Shown: positions 31,266 to 38,169, counted from the stretch's first letter. The stretch is 39,765 bases of DNA from Pseudomonas sp. AFG_SD02_1510_Pfu_092 (GCF_003331055.1 NZ_PUQD01000051.1:1-39765); one strand, 5' to 3'. Program-made: numbers and translations. Notes: generated by a model from the letters alone, not told the origin.

Positions 31266-31294
31266 ATTATGTTCTCTTTGGGAACACAATGCAA
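31266..31294 (-). promoter_or_regulatory. Promoter of the accessory operon, with a dyad in the spacer
   Basis: Minus-strand TTGCAT (31289-31294), 17 bp, CATAAT (31266-31271). TGTTC and GAACA arms at 31270-31286 lie within the spacer, so a repressor such as the HTH protein could bind there. Confidence 0.65.
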
Positions 31295-31319
31295 GGCTTA
31301 TCCTCATTATAGCGGGCAC

Positions 31320-31331
31320 GTTACCCGTAAC
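31320..31331. repeat. GTTAC palindrome site 11 (2-nt spacer CC)
   Basis: GTTAC-CC-GTAAC flanked by C and G. It lies between the stop of the 444-aa gene and the -35 of the accessory promoter (25 bp away). Confidence 0.85.
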
Positions 31332-31337
31332 GGCTGA

Positions 31338-32672
31338 TTACTCGACCGGCTGCGGCCGGCAGTCCGTCGAAAGCCCCTGGGCGCGCAAGCGGTCTTCAAA
31401 CACTTTGACCGCCGCGAACGCCTTGCAGCGCTCCAGCTCCAGCAGTTCGCATTCAGCACGCAAGCGGGTCAGCTCGGCCTGCAGGGCGGCCACATCGACC
31501 GCCGGTGCGACCGGCTGCACGGGCGCGCCACCCAGCTCGGCAGCGATAGCGGCCAGCTCCCGCTTGAAGTGGGCATTCTCGGCCTGCAGGTTATTCACCT
31601 TGTTTACCAACCCATCGGTGCGCTTGCGCTCCTCCTTATAAGCATCCCAACCGCGCTTGGCGTCCTTATCGCGCCGCGCTTGCAGGTTGTTCACGCCTTC
31701 GGCTTCCAGGCCAAGCCTTTCGATGCGGCTAGGGTGCTCATGGGCATACAGGCGGCCGGCCAGCTCGCGGAAGCCCTGCAGCTCCCAGTCCAGCGGCTCA
31801 TTGAAAGCGATGTGGGTATTCATGGCGATCCACAAATACGACAGGTCCACATCACTCAGATCAAACGTGCGGCGCCCTTCGGCCTTGGCCTGCTCGCGCT
31901 TTTCCTTCTGCCGCTGCCGGTGAAGGCGCTGCCGCGTGGCATTATCCATCGGCACCTTCTTTGCTACGGCCGCCGCCGCAACAGCGGCCGCCTGCGGAAG
32001 CCCCGACAACGGCAGCGCCTGCTGGCCGTTACGGGTAACGCCCTCCAGCGCCGGCGCAAGCCAGGCCGGCATGGCCTTCACCCACGGCTTGTCCTTGTCC
32101 TTAATCGGTACCGGCTGCCAATCCTTTTCTTGCAGGCAGCGTTCCAGCTCGGCACGTACGGCACCGGCCAGGTCGCGACCAAACCATTGGTCATAGTGAA
32201 TCCAGTGCGAGCGGTAGCCGGTCGGGCTTAAGAACGGCCGGTCAAGATCGACCGCCCGCAAGTCCAGGGGAATGGTGCCGTGTGGGCCGTGACCGACTTT
32301 GGCACGGATGCGCATGCCATTCACCTCCACCAGCCATTCGCCGCCCTGCCCCCAGCTGGGGACGACGCCCGGGACTGCAGCCAGCTGACGCTCCAGGCGT
32401 ACCAGCGAGCCGTTATCAACGGCGCACCCCTTGAAGCTGTCGCCGTGCAGACGATACGCCACCGCGTCATAACGCAGCTTGGCCATTGCCGCCTGCTCGG
32501 GCGCATTGCCGCGAATTGCGTCATTGAACAGTGCCAGGCTGTCAGCGGCCATTTGCTCCAAGGCCTCACCTTCCGTAGCAACCGGCAGCGATGCCAGCAC
32601 CTCAAGGAATTCGGGCTTCGACTCAAGCGGCACATATTGCTGCTTATTGGTGGTGACTTTCTTGCGGGTCAT
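31338..32672 (-). CDS. Large coiled-coil protein of the plasmid module (444 aa)
   Basis: Start MTRKKVTTNKQQYVPLESKP follows AAGGAG. N-terminal domain with TGYRSHWIHYDQWFGRDL and RCLQEKDWQPVPIKDKDK. A middle basic helical region (TRQRLHRQRQKEKREQAKAE) may bind nucleic acid. A C-terminal coiled coil follows (LVNKVNNLQAENAHFKRELA, AALQAELTRLRAECELLELE). No family recognised. The 11-bp array lies across its -35, so it is probably controlled by the partition protein and may be a nucleoid- or partition-associated factor. Confidence 0.75.
   Translation of the reverse strand: MTRKKVTTNKQQYVPLESKPEFLEVLASLPVATEGEALEQMAADSLALFNDAIRGNAPEQAAMAKLRYDAVAYRLHGDSFKGCAVDNGSLVRLERQLAAVPGVVPSWGQGGEWLVEVNGMRIRAKVGHGPHGTIPLDLRAVDLDRPFLSPTGYRSHWIHYDQWFGRDLAGAVRAELERCLQEKDWQPVPIKDKDKPWVKAMPAWLAPALEGVTRNGQQALPLSGLPQAAAVAAAAVAKKVPMDNATRQRLHRQRQKEKREQAKAEGRRTFDLSDVDLSYLWIAMNTHIAFNEPLDWELQGFRELAGRLYAHEHPSRIERLGLEAEGVNNLQARRDKDAKRGWDAYKEERKRTDGLVNKVNNLQAENAHFKRELAAIAAELGGAPVQPVAPAVDVAALQAELTRLRAECELLELERCKAFAAVKVFEDRLRAQGLSTDCRPQPVE
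32028..32039. repeat. GTTAC palindrome site 12 (2-nt spacer GG)
   Basis: GTTAC-GG-GTAAC flanked by C and G. It lies in the 444-aa gene as Val-Thr-Arg-Asn. Confidence 0.85.
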
Positions 32673-32705
32673 TTGGCGTCTCCTTGGCCGCTCTGGCACG
32701 CAGCA

Positions 32706-32734
32706 ACTATACCGCAAGATGGATGCTGTTTAAA
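32706..32734 (-). promoter_or_regulatory. Promoter of the 444-aa gene
   Basis: Minus-strand TTTAAA (32729-32734), 17 bp, TATAGT (32706-32711). The -35 lies within array C. Confidence 0.55.
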
Positions 32735-32776
32735 TACCTTTTGAATATCCTTTTAGTACTTGTTTGATATTCTTTA
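32722..32776. repeat. 11-bp repeat array C (five units)
   Basis: Units start at 32722, 32733, 32744, 32755 and 32766: GATGCTGTTTA, AATACCTTTTG, AATATCCTTTT, AGTACTTGTTT, GATATTCTTTA. All five begin RRYRYY followed by T-rich sequence. It covers the -35 of the 444-aa gene promoter. Confidence 0.8.
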
Positions 32777-32785
32777 GGCAAGAAA

Positions 32786-32813
32786 AAGCCCGCTCCGATA
32801 ACTGGGCGGGCTT
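32786..32813 (-). terminator. Terminator of the par operon
   Basis: AAGCCCGC / GCGGGCTT with a 12-nt loop, followed by TTTTTCTT on the minus strand. It lies 17 bp after the RHH gene stop. Confidence 0.85.
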
Positions 32814-32830
32814 GGGTGAATAAGGGTCGA

Positions 32831-33082
32831 TTACAGGCCGGCATCCATCAGCCGGCGCAGGGCAATTTTGATCAGTGCTGGTCGGGATAGGTTGCCGTTG
32901 CGCTCGCGGAACGCGTCAACCTCGGCAAGAAATTCAGGCTCCAGGCCAACCGCAAACATTTCACGCTTACCGCGCACACTCTTGCGCTTACCACTGTCAG
33001 GCGCCGCCGCTGCCGCTTTCACTGCTGCGCGCTCCGCAGCTGGATCCACGGCCGCTGGCTTGGCTCGTTCGATTAAGGACAT
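32831..33082 (-). CDS. parB: RHH partition protein (ParB/ParG-like)
   Basis: An 83-aa protein with an unstructured, Ala-rich, basic N-terminus (RAVKAAAAAPDSGKRK) and a ribbon-helix-helix C-terminal domain: strand REMFAVGLEP, helix EFLAEVDAFRERN, helix SRPALIKIALRRLMDAG. Size and layout fit centromere-binding proteins of type Ib partition systems (ParG and relatives), whose flexible N-terminus stimulates the ParA ATPase. It is paired with parA. 11-bp arrays on both sides are its likely DNA targets. Confidence 0.82.
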   Translation of the reverse strand: MSLIERAKPAAVDPAAERAAVKAAAAAPDSGKRKSVRGKREMFAVGLEPEFLAEVDAFRERNGNLSRPALIKIALRRLMDAGL

Positions 33083-33083
33083 A

Positions 33084-33149
33084 AGTATTCTTCCAATATC
33101 TAAGAGATATTCTAAGGATACCGCAAGGGCACCCTAAGAGCATTAGAAA
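33084..33149. repeat. 11-bp repeat array B (six units)
   Basis: Units start at 33084, 33095, 33106, 33117, 33128 and 33139: AGTATTCTTCC, AATATCTAAGA, GATATTCTAAG, GATACCGCAAG, GGCACCCTAAG, AGCATTAGAAA. All begin RRYAYY. It fills the gap between parA and the RHH gene, overlaps the end of parA, and includes the ribosome site region of the RHH gene. Confidence 0.85.
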
Positions 33150-33802
33150 ATTGCCTCGATCAAGGCGTCAAGCTCCTTAATTGCCTTGGGGTCGCGATCA
33201 CGCGCCGGAACCTCATGCAACGATAGCCCGCGCGCCGAAGCTGAGGAGATCGGCTTGCGCCTGACCACGGTGCGAGGCAAATAGCGCAACTCCGTCAGGC
33301 CTTCCAAAATCTTCTGCGCATACAGGTTATCGGCTGACAGCTTCTTGGGCTCGGCCTTGTTCAGGAACGAATACACCGGCAGCGGGTTATCGCCCCGCTC
33401 CGCCTGAATCGAGTTGATCAGCGGAATGAGTTCATCAAACAGCGCGTCCAGCTCAAAGTCGCCTGGCTCCATCGGCACCAGCATCAGGTCAGCAATCATC
33501 ATGGCATGCCGCAAGGCGGTACTGTCACGGCCACCAGCGTCAATGATGATGTCATCGTACTGATCGCGCAGACGAAGAACCTGGGCGCGCAACTCGTCGC
33601 CGTCGGGGTACGCAACCATGGTCAGGCGCGGCGCTATGCCCGCCGCCGAGCGGCGCTCGATGGCATTGGTAAGCGATTTTTGCCGGTCACCGTTGACCAC
33701 CAACACCGATTTGCCTTGCCGCGCTCGACCTGCGGCCAGCTGCACCGTGGTGGTGGTTTTGCCAATGCCGCCTTTTGTGTGGCCGACGAGTGTAATTCCC
33801 AT
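33143..33802 (-). CDS. parA: ParA partition ATPase
   Basis: A 219-aa deviant Walker A ATPase that positions plasmid copies on the nucleoid. Start MGITLVGHTKGG follows AAGGA. Deviant P-loop KGGIGKTT (residues 10-17) with the signature Lys10, and DDIIIDAGGRDS (Walker B type) near residue 75. Interestingly the usual LDxDPQ motif reads VNGDRQ. No N-terminal HTH, so it belongs to the short type Ib class whose RHH partner does the autoregulation. Integrated prophages rarely need this gene, so it is strong evidence for plasmid maintenance. Confidence 0.94.
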   Translation of the reverse strand: MGITLVGHTKGGIGKTTTTVQLAAGRARQGKSVLVVNGDRQKSLTNAIERRSAAGIAPRLTMVAYPDGDELRAQVLRLRDQYDDIIIDAGGRDSTALRHAMMIADLMLVPMEPGDFELDALFDELIPLINSIQAERGDNPLPVYSFLNKAEPKKLSADNLYAQKILEGLTELRYLPRTVVRRKPISSASARGLSLHEVPARDRDPKAIKELDALIEAIF

Positions 33803-33828
33803 CTTGCGCATCCTTGAGGAGTTAAATG

Positions 33829-33883
33829 GATACATAAAGGATATCCATTAGGTACTTTAAGTCAATCCCTAGGATGCCCTTTT
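33829..33883. repeat. 11-bp repeat array A (parA promoter)
   Basis: Units start at 33829, 33840, 33851, 33862 and 33873: GATACATAAAG, GATATCCATTA, GGTACTTTAAG, TCAATCCCTAG, GATGCCCTTTT. The fourth is degenerate. It spans both promoter elements of parA. Confidence 0.75.
33838..33865 (-). promoter_or_regulatory. parA promoter
   Basis: Minus-strand TTGACT (33860-33865), 16 bp, TATCCT (33838-33843). Fully covered by array A, so autorepression by the RHH protein is likely. Confidence 0.65.
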
Positions 33884-34605
33884 TGCGTTGCGGGGGCGAA
33901 ATCATCAGCCACGCCTGCCGCGTTCAGCTGGAAGCGCGCGAGGCACCAAGATCAACCGCCAGGCTGACTCGCCCCTACCCCATTGGCCGATCTGCAATAA
34001 CGCATCGCAACAGCCTTCCAGGCGCTGCCGGCCAAGCAGGCCAACACAAGGGCTAGACCACCCCCCTCGCTGTCCACCCGGAGCGCGTACGCGCGACCTA
34101 CGGGCGCGATAGCGCCGGCGTAGTGAAGGAAGGGTCGCTAGCGCGTTCTGGCGTCGTATAGAGCCCTTGGCGCGGCCCTGACTGGAACGGAAGCCCCAAG
34201 GCGAAATGGCGGCCTCAAGTGGGCACGGTCCTGCCCCCGCGCCATAGGCGCGAAGTGGGGCAGGCATCATCTGCCTGGCGTAGCCAGGCGAAACAGAAAG
34301 CTGTCTCGGCGCAGCCGAGGCCTAGTCGGGCAGGCCCGCAGGGCGTGCCCTGTTTCTCAGGTACGAATGGGGAAAAGCACAGTTACTACTTAAATCCACT
34401 TTAGACCTACCTAATAATGGCGGCCCTGGGATGGCCGTGCGCGGCCTGTGCATAACCGCAAAATCGGTGGCCAGAACGGGGGCTAAACAGCCCTATGGGG
34501 GTGCTTGCAGGGGCTTAAACAGGGGTTGGGAGGTGATGCGGGGAGGAGGGTTAGCGGGCGCCCACGACGAAGCACCCGAGGGATCGGGGAAGGTTACAGC
34601 GGGGT
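33884..34605. other. oriV: Non-coding region downstream of repA, probable plasmid origin
   Basis: About 720 bp without a convincing gene. Reading away from the repA stop: a G-rich strand with two similar units GGGGGCTAAACAG (34478) and GGGGCTTAAACAG (34510); a near DnaA box, minus-strand TTATGCACA (34447-34455, one mismatch); an A/T-rich block (34378-34420); then tandem hairpins GCCTGGC-GTA-GCCAGGC (34273-34289), CTCGGC-GCA-GCCGAG (34305-34319) and CTGCCCC...GGGGCAG (34231-34263). IncFII-type origins lie about 150-200 bp downstream of repA after a cis-acting stretch and contain one DnaA box, which fits well. The 33884-34200 part shows nothing clear. Confidence 0.55.
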
Positions 34606-35652
34606 CTAGGAGGTTTCGTGTATGCCTTTGGCTGCCAGCCAGGCCTTGAAGCTCAGGCCGCCGGCCTGAGCGAACAACTTGACGTTCTCGGCGCCGCGCA
34701 ACGGCCGCTGTAGCTTGGCCTCAATGCCGGCGGTGAGCTTGGCCGCGTAGATTTCCCACTCGGTGCGCAGTATGTCCAAGTCGAGGTTGTCGCGGTGAAT
34801 GTTGACTCTGACGGTCTTGTGCGCACGGCTGGGCTTCTGGTTCTTGGCCTTGGTGCCGAACACCTCGCGCAGCATCAGGTCGACCTGCAGGCCTTTCTCC
34901 AGCTCGTCGACCTCGTCTGCGGTCTGGATGCCGAAGATGCGCGCCCGGGCCAGGAAGATGGCCACGCGCTTGTAGGCCGCATCGCGGGCCTTTTTCATCA
35001 CGCCACCGGTGATAGAGCCAAACAGGCGAATGAATTTCTCGCTGACCGTCTTGATCGCCGGCCGGCCGCGCAGCTCGTCGTTGCCCTTGTCTTCGTACTG
35101 CTCGAACACGGTAATGGCGCCGGCGTTTTTGAGCCACTTAAAGGCGCGCCAGAATCGGGAGGTAGGGAAGCGCTTCACGGCATCGCGGTTGTCTGGGTCG
35201 CGGCCTTCGCGAACCATGCCGCAGCGCTCGGCCAGGTCAAGGGCGCTGTAGTTTTTGAATTGGCCGTCCTTGAGGTAATAGCCCACGCGCAGGGACGCCA
35301 AGTCGATGGCCGAGGCGATGGCGTGCCAGACCAGGCTGACCGCCTCGCGGTTCTCGCTGCGCACCTGGCGGTTGCTGCCATCAAGGTTGTATTTGTGCTG
35401 GTGGAAACCCAAGGACTTCATGACGTTAGGGTCGCTGAAAAACTCAACGGCCCGCTTCATGTTCTTGGTGAGTACACGCGGCAGGCAGCCATGATCAGCT
35501 TTGACCTTGGGGAGCGCCAGGCGATCAACGGCGAAACGCTCGGGCGAGTGCCCGCAGCGGTTACCTGTGCCCAAGTTCGCGCCTGGGTGCGCATACGGTC
35601 TACGCCCCCACATGGGCGAGACCTGCCCAATCTCGGGCAGACAATCGGTCAT
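34606..35652 (-). CDS. repA: Plasmid replication initiator RepA (IncFII RepA-like)
   Basis: A 348-aa initiator. Start has GAGG 5 nt upstream. Features: a central winged-helix-like region (YYLKDGQFKNYSALDLAERC, TSRFWRAFKWLKNAGAITVF) resembling the ...ISRATRALxxLxxxGLIxxxxEY pattern of IncFII RepA, then basic helices (KKARDAAYKRVAIFLARARI) and C-terminal RPLRGAENVKLFAQAGGLSF. The family tie is by pattern only; related theta-type RepA families are possible. The leader (35653-35890) holds a candidate antisense RNA and attenuator, and the downstream gap fits a cis-acting origin. Confidence 0.8.
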   Translation of the reverse strand: MTDCLPEIGQVSPMWGRRPYAHPGANLGTGNRCGHSPERFAVDRLALPKVKADHGCLPRVLTKNMKRAVEFFSDPNVMKSLGFHQHKYNLDGSNRQVRSENREAVSLVWHAIASAIDLASLRVGYYLKDGQFKNYSALDLAERCGMVREGRDPDNRDAVKRFPTSRFWRAFKWLKNAGAITVFEQYEDKGNDELRGRPAIKTVSEKFIRLFGSITGGVMKKARDAAYKRVAIFLARARIFGIQTADEVDELEKGLQVDLMLREVFGTKAKNQKPSRAHKTVRVNIHRDNLDLDILRTEWEIYAAKLTAGIEAKLQRPLRGAENVKLFAQAGGLSFKAWLAAKGIHETS

Positions 35653-35699
35653 TTAGCCTCAATCCTTCAAAGCAATGGGCTTGCTTAGAAGATGACCGG

Positions 35700-35791
35700 C
35701 GGCTAAACTCTGACCTTGCTGCGGTCGCTAGAGCGGATAGCTTAGCCGATCACCAAAAAGCCTGGGGCGCCAACCCCGGGCTTTTTCTTTT
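35700..35791 (+). ncRNA. Candidate antisense copy-control RNA over the repA leader
   Basis: On the plus strand, a bulged stem-loop (outer arms GGCTAA at 35701 and TTAGCC at 35742, inner CTCTGACC pairing with GGTC and AGAG, 7-nt loop) is followed by a strong terminator. A weak promoter (TTGCTT at 35681, TAAACT at 35703) would start it near 35712, slightly too late to include the whole stem. Layout (hairpin plus terminator opposite the initiator leader) resembles CopA/RNAI of IncFII plasmids. The same hairpins form in the repA mRNA. Confidence 0.5.
35755..35791. terminator. Bidirectional terminator / attenuator in the repA leader
   Basis: AAAAAGCC-T-GGGG, loop CGCCAA, CCCC-G-GGCTTTTT. T-tracts on both strands (TTTTTCTTTTT on plus, TTTTTGG on minus). 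On the minus strand it lies between the repA promoter and the repA ATG. Confidence 0.85.
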
Positions 35792-35848
35792 TCTAAACCC
35801 TTGTTTTTTCTACTTTCGATCCTTGCTAGGCAAGGCCGAACGCCACAG

Positions 35849-35887
35849 AGAATAGCAAAGGCGCTCGGCTTTTAACATCTAAACTGT
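35849..35887 (-). promoter_or_regulatory. Candidate repA promoter with operator-like dyad
   Basis: Extended -10 TGCTATTCT on the minus strand (TATTCT = 35849-35854). The -35 area overlaps a 13-bp dyad (minus strand ACAGTTTAGATGT, 35875-35887) like those at the repressor region. The hexamer at -35 itself is poor. Confidence 0.5.
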
Positions 35888-35993
35888 TTAAAAAATTTCC
35901 TTTCCTCGCGACGGGTGACCAAAACCGGCCACGCGTTACGCTGTCCGATAGTAGCTCTACCCACTTCCCTTTGGGGAAAAGATTTCGTCTCGG

Positions 35994-36527
35994 TTACAAG
36001 TTGCCACCCCCCGATACCGAACGCGCATAAGCCTGACAGGCCTGCAGCGCCTTCAATCCGTCGTCACCTTCGCCGGTGATGGCGATAATTCGTTGAGCAT
36101 GCGCTGGGTCAAGTTGGACGCGCGCGGGGCCATGAACCACGCGTCGGGTGCCGGCGGCGGTTGGCAACCCACAGTTACCACCAATGGGGACGGCGGCGTT
36201 GTCGATGAGGACTGACAGCCGGACGTTAGCAGTAGCAAGCTGGCCAGCAAGGCGCTTGCGGTCTTCTTGAGCATCGTTCAATTCCTTGTAGTGGGTGGCA
36301 CTGCTCGCCTGCAGGCGCTGTTCCAGGGCGCTGCGCTCGGCCTGGGCGGTTTGCAGCTGACCCAGGGCCTTGGCGCTGGCCTGGCTACGCTCCTGCGCGT
36401 ACTCCTCGCGCACCTCGGCCAACTGCTTGTCGTATTCGTTGGCCTGCCACAGCCAGGCGCTGCGGCCGCCGACCGCAAGGCCCAGTAACAGCGCCAGGGC
36501 CGTCAGGCGCCAATTAAGACCGCTCAT
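35994..36527 (-). CDS. Rz: Rz-like spanin, inner-membrane subunit
   Basis: A 177-aa i-spanin. Start MSGLNWRLTALALLLGLAVG gives an N-terminal membrane anchor and overlaps the endolysin stop as ATGA. A long periplasmic coiled coil follows (DKQLAEVREEYAQERSQASA, QAERSALEQRLQASSATHYK) and the conserved NVRLSVLID/C-terminal region with ITGEGDDGLKALQACQAY. It spans the periplasm with Rz1 to fuse the membranes in the last step of lysis. Confidence 0.92.
   Translation of the reverse strand: MSGLNWRLTALALLLGLAVGGRSAWLWQANEYDKQLAEVREEYAQERSQASAKALGQLQTAQAERSALEQRLQASSATHYKELNDAQEDRKRLAGQLATANVRLSVLIDNAAVPIGGNCGLPTAAGTRRVVHGPARVQLDPAHAQRIIAITGEGDDGLKALQACQAYARSVSGGGNL
36053..36274 (-). CDS. Rz1: Rz1-like outer-membrane lipoprotein spanin
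   Basis: A 73-aa lipoprotein nested in the +1 frame inside Rz, as in lambda. Signal peptide with lipobox: LLASLLLLTSGC, acylated Cys20. A Pro-rich mature part (TTPPSPLVV, PPPAPDAW) is typical. The stop lies inside Rz. Confidence 0.88.
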   Translation of the reverse strand: MLKKTASALLASLLLLTSGCQSSSTTPPSPLVVTVGCQPPPAPDAWFMAPRASNLTQRMLNELSPSPAKVTTD

Positions 36528-37072
36528 GCGCCCAGCACCTTGCGGGCCGCATCCCACAGCGCCATGCGGTCAGCAATGCCGTTGACGCCGCCGTTTATCT
36601 TGCGGGTGATACCGACGAAGTCGCCCCGATCCGCCAGCGTGTTGAGGCCGCGCGAATGCCAGAACCAGGCGGCCGACGCGGCCGCGTACTGCGGCTGCTC
36701 GAGCAGCTCGGGCTGGTTGACCAGGTCAAGGCCCAGCGCCTCGCCGCAGGCCCGGTAATTGGTCAGGCCGGTAATTTGGATCAGGCCCCGGCCGCGATAC
36801 TTCTGGCCGTCGCCATCGGCCGCCGGCGTGTTGCCCAGCCGCTCGGCGAGCGTGCCGGTGTCGTACTTGGCCAGGTACTTGTCATTGCCCAGCTCGCGCA
36901 CGTAACGGAACTGGCCGGATTCATGGCCGATCTGCGCGATAAACGCGGCCTGCCGCGCCGGCGTGACGATTCCGCGCGCGCCCATGGCGGCATTGAGGAC
37001 GGGTGCAAAAACGCCGGCTTTGGGGCCGGCGTGCGGGAGAATGTGCAACAACTGCTGGGGGGTAATGCTCAT
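36524..37072 (-). CDS. Endolysin (GH19 chitinase-like muramidase)
   Basis: A 182-aa cell-wall hydrolase. Start follows AAGGAG. GH19 signatures: AAFIAQIGHESGQFRYVREL (catalytic Glu51), then GQKYRGRGLIQITGLTNYRA and ITRKINGGVNGI. No signal peptide, so export depends on the holin 23 kb upstream in the transcript. Immediately followed by Rz/Rz1. Confidence 0.94.
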   Translation of the reverse strand: MSITPQQLLHILPHAGPKAGVFAPVLNAAMGARGIVTPARQAAFIAQIGHESGQFRYVRELGNDKYLAKYDTGTLAERLGNTPAADGDGQKYRGRGLIQITGLTNYRACGEALGLDLVNQPELLEQPQYAAASAAWFWHSRGLNTLADRGDFVGITRKINGGVNGIADRMALWDAARKVLGA

Positions 37073-37097
37073 GCGTCCTTACTCCTTTGGTGTTCGC

Positions 37098-38150
37098 TCA
37101 CGCGGGGCCTACGTCCACGGTCTTGAGCGTTTTGGGTTCTTTGTTCTTCTTGCCTTTGGCGGTGGCCTTGCCCTTCTTGCCGCCGTTGCACTCGACGGTC
37201 GTGGTCCAGCCCGAGGCGGTAAACACCTGCTCGACGCTGTCCACCAGGTACTCGCCATCGAGCCCGTTCTTGAAGCCCTGGGCGCTGATGGTCCGTTCGG
37301 CAAACAGGTCGGTACGCCCGACCATTTCCAGGCGCACGGCGGCGGTGCTGCGGTTGAACGCGGCCAGCCGCGCCTTGGCGGCCTGCTCGGCGGCGCTCTT
37401 GTTGGGGTAGATATGGCGGTCGGTGTGCACGCCCGGCAGGCCGGCGGGGGCGTCGTCGTTGCCCAGCTCCACCACGTTCAGCCTGCCGGTCGCCTTGTCT
37501 TGGTGCTGGGTCTTCACCGCCTTCTGCGTGCTGCGGTCGCCCAACCGGAACGAATAGCGGCTCACATCGGCGCGGCTGATGGTGACGGTGCCGATTGCCT
37601 TGCCGCCCGCGCTCTGCCCGCCCTGGCGCGGCAGTACCAACAGCTTGCCGCTGGCCACCTTGGCGGTGCAGTCGTATTGCTTGGCCAGGCGGGTAATGAA
37701 ATTGAAATCGGATTCGTTGCGCTGGTCGACGCGGGGCACTTTAGTCTGGACCGTGCAGCCAGGCTCCCAGCCATTGCGGGCGGCCACATCGCTGACGATG
37801 CTGGCCAGCGCCGTATCCTCCCAACTGCCGCTGCGGGTGGTCTTGCCACTGCCGCGCATGTCGCTGGCCTTGCCGCGCAGGGTGATAGTGTCCGGCGGGC
37901 CGGTCACCTCGACCTCGTCCACGACGTAACTGCCGAGACGCGCCAGGGCCTGCGCGCTGCGCCCTAAATAGACCTCGATCTTGGCGCCGCGCGACGGCAG
38001 CGTGACGGCTTGGTCGCGGTCGTCAATGCGCAGCTCGAACTCGTCCGACTCCATGCCGGGCTTGTCCGAGGTGCGCAGCAGCAGCAAACGGTCGTTGATC
38101 AGCGCGGTAATGTCCTTGCCGTCTGCGATGATTTGAAACGCGGGTTTCAT
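37098..38150 (-). CDS. D: Tail protein / late control D (gpD)
   Basis: A 350-aa P2 gpD-like protein forming the hub at the tail tip above the spike. N-terminus: KPAFQIIADGKDITALINDR, then MESDEFELRIDDRDQAVTLP. Core: VSDVAARNGWEPGCTV, QRNESDFNFITRLAKQYD (the N-E-S-D-x-x-F motif). C-terminus: DGEYLVDSVEQVFTASGWTT followed by a Lys-rich tail. Start after CTGGAG, downstream of a hairpin. Confidence 0.95.
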   Translation of the reverse strand: MKPAFQIIADGKDITALINDRLLLLRTSDKPGMESDEFELRIDDRDQAVTLPSRGAKIEVYLGRSAQALARLGSYVVDEVEVTGPPDTITLRGKASDMRGSGKTTRSGSWEDTALASIVSDVAARNGWEPGCTVQTKVPRVDQRNESDFNFITRLAKQYDCTAKVASGKLLVLPRQGGQSAGGKAIGTVTISRADVSRYSFRLGDRSTQKAVKTQHQDKATGRLNVVELGNDDAPAGLPGVHTDRHIYPNKSAAEQAAKARLAAFNRSTAAVRLEMVGRTDLFAERTISAQGFKNGLDGEYLVDSVEQVFTASGWTTTVECNGGKKGKATAKGKKNKEPKTLKTVDVGPA

Positions 38151-38169
38151 GGTGACTCCAGAAAAGAAA

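Noticed and set aside
32722..33883. CRISPR-like array
   Set aside because: Repeats are 11 bp with no spacers and there are no cas genes; they are iterons at a partition locus.
34431..34649. 72-codon plus-strand frame in the origin region
   Set aside because: No ribosome site, Gly/Arg-rich composition, overlaps the repA end and the repeated origin-like units.
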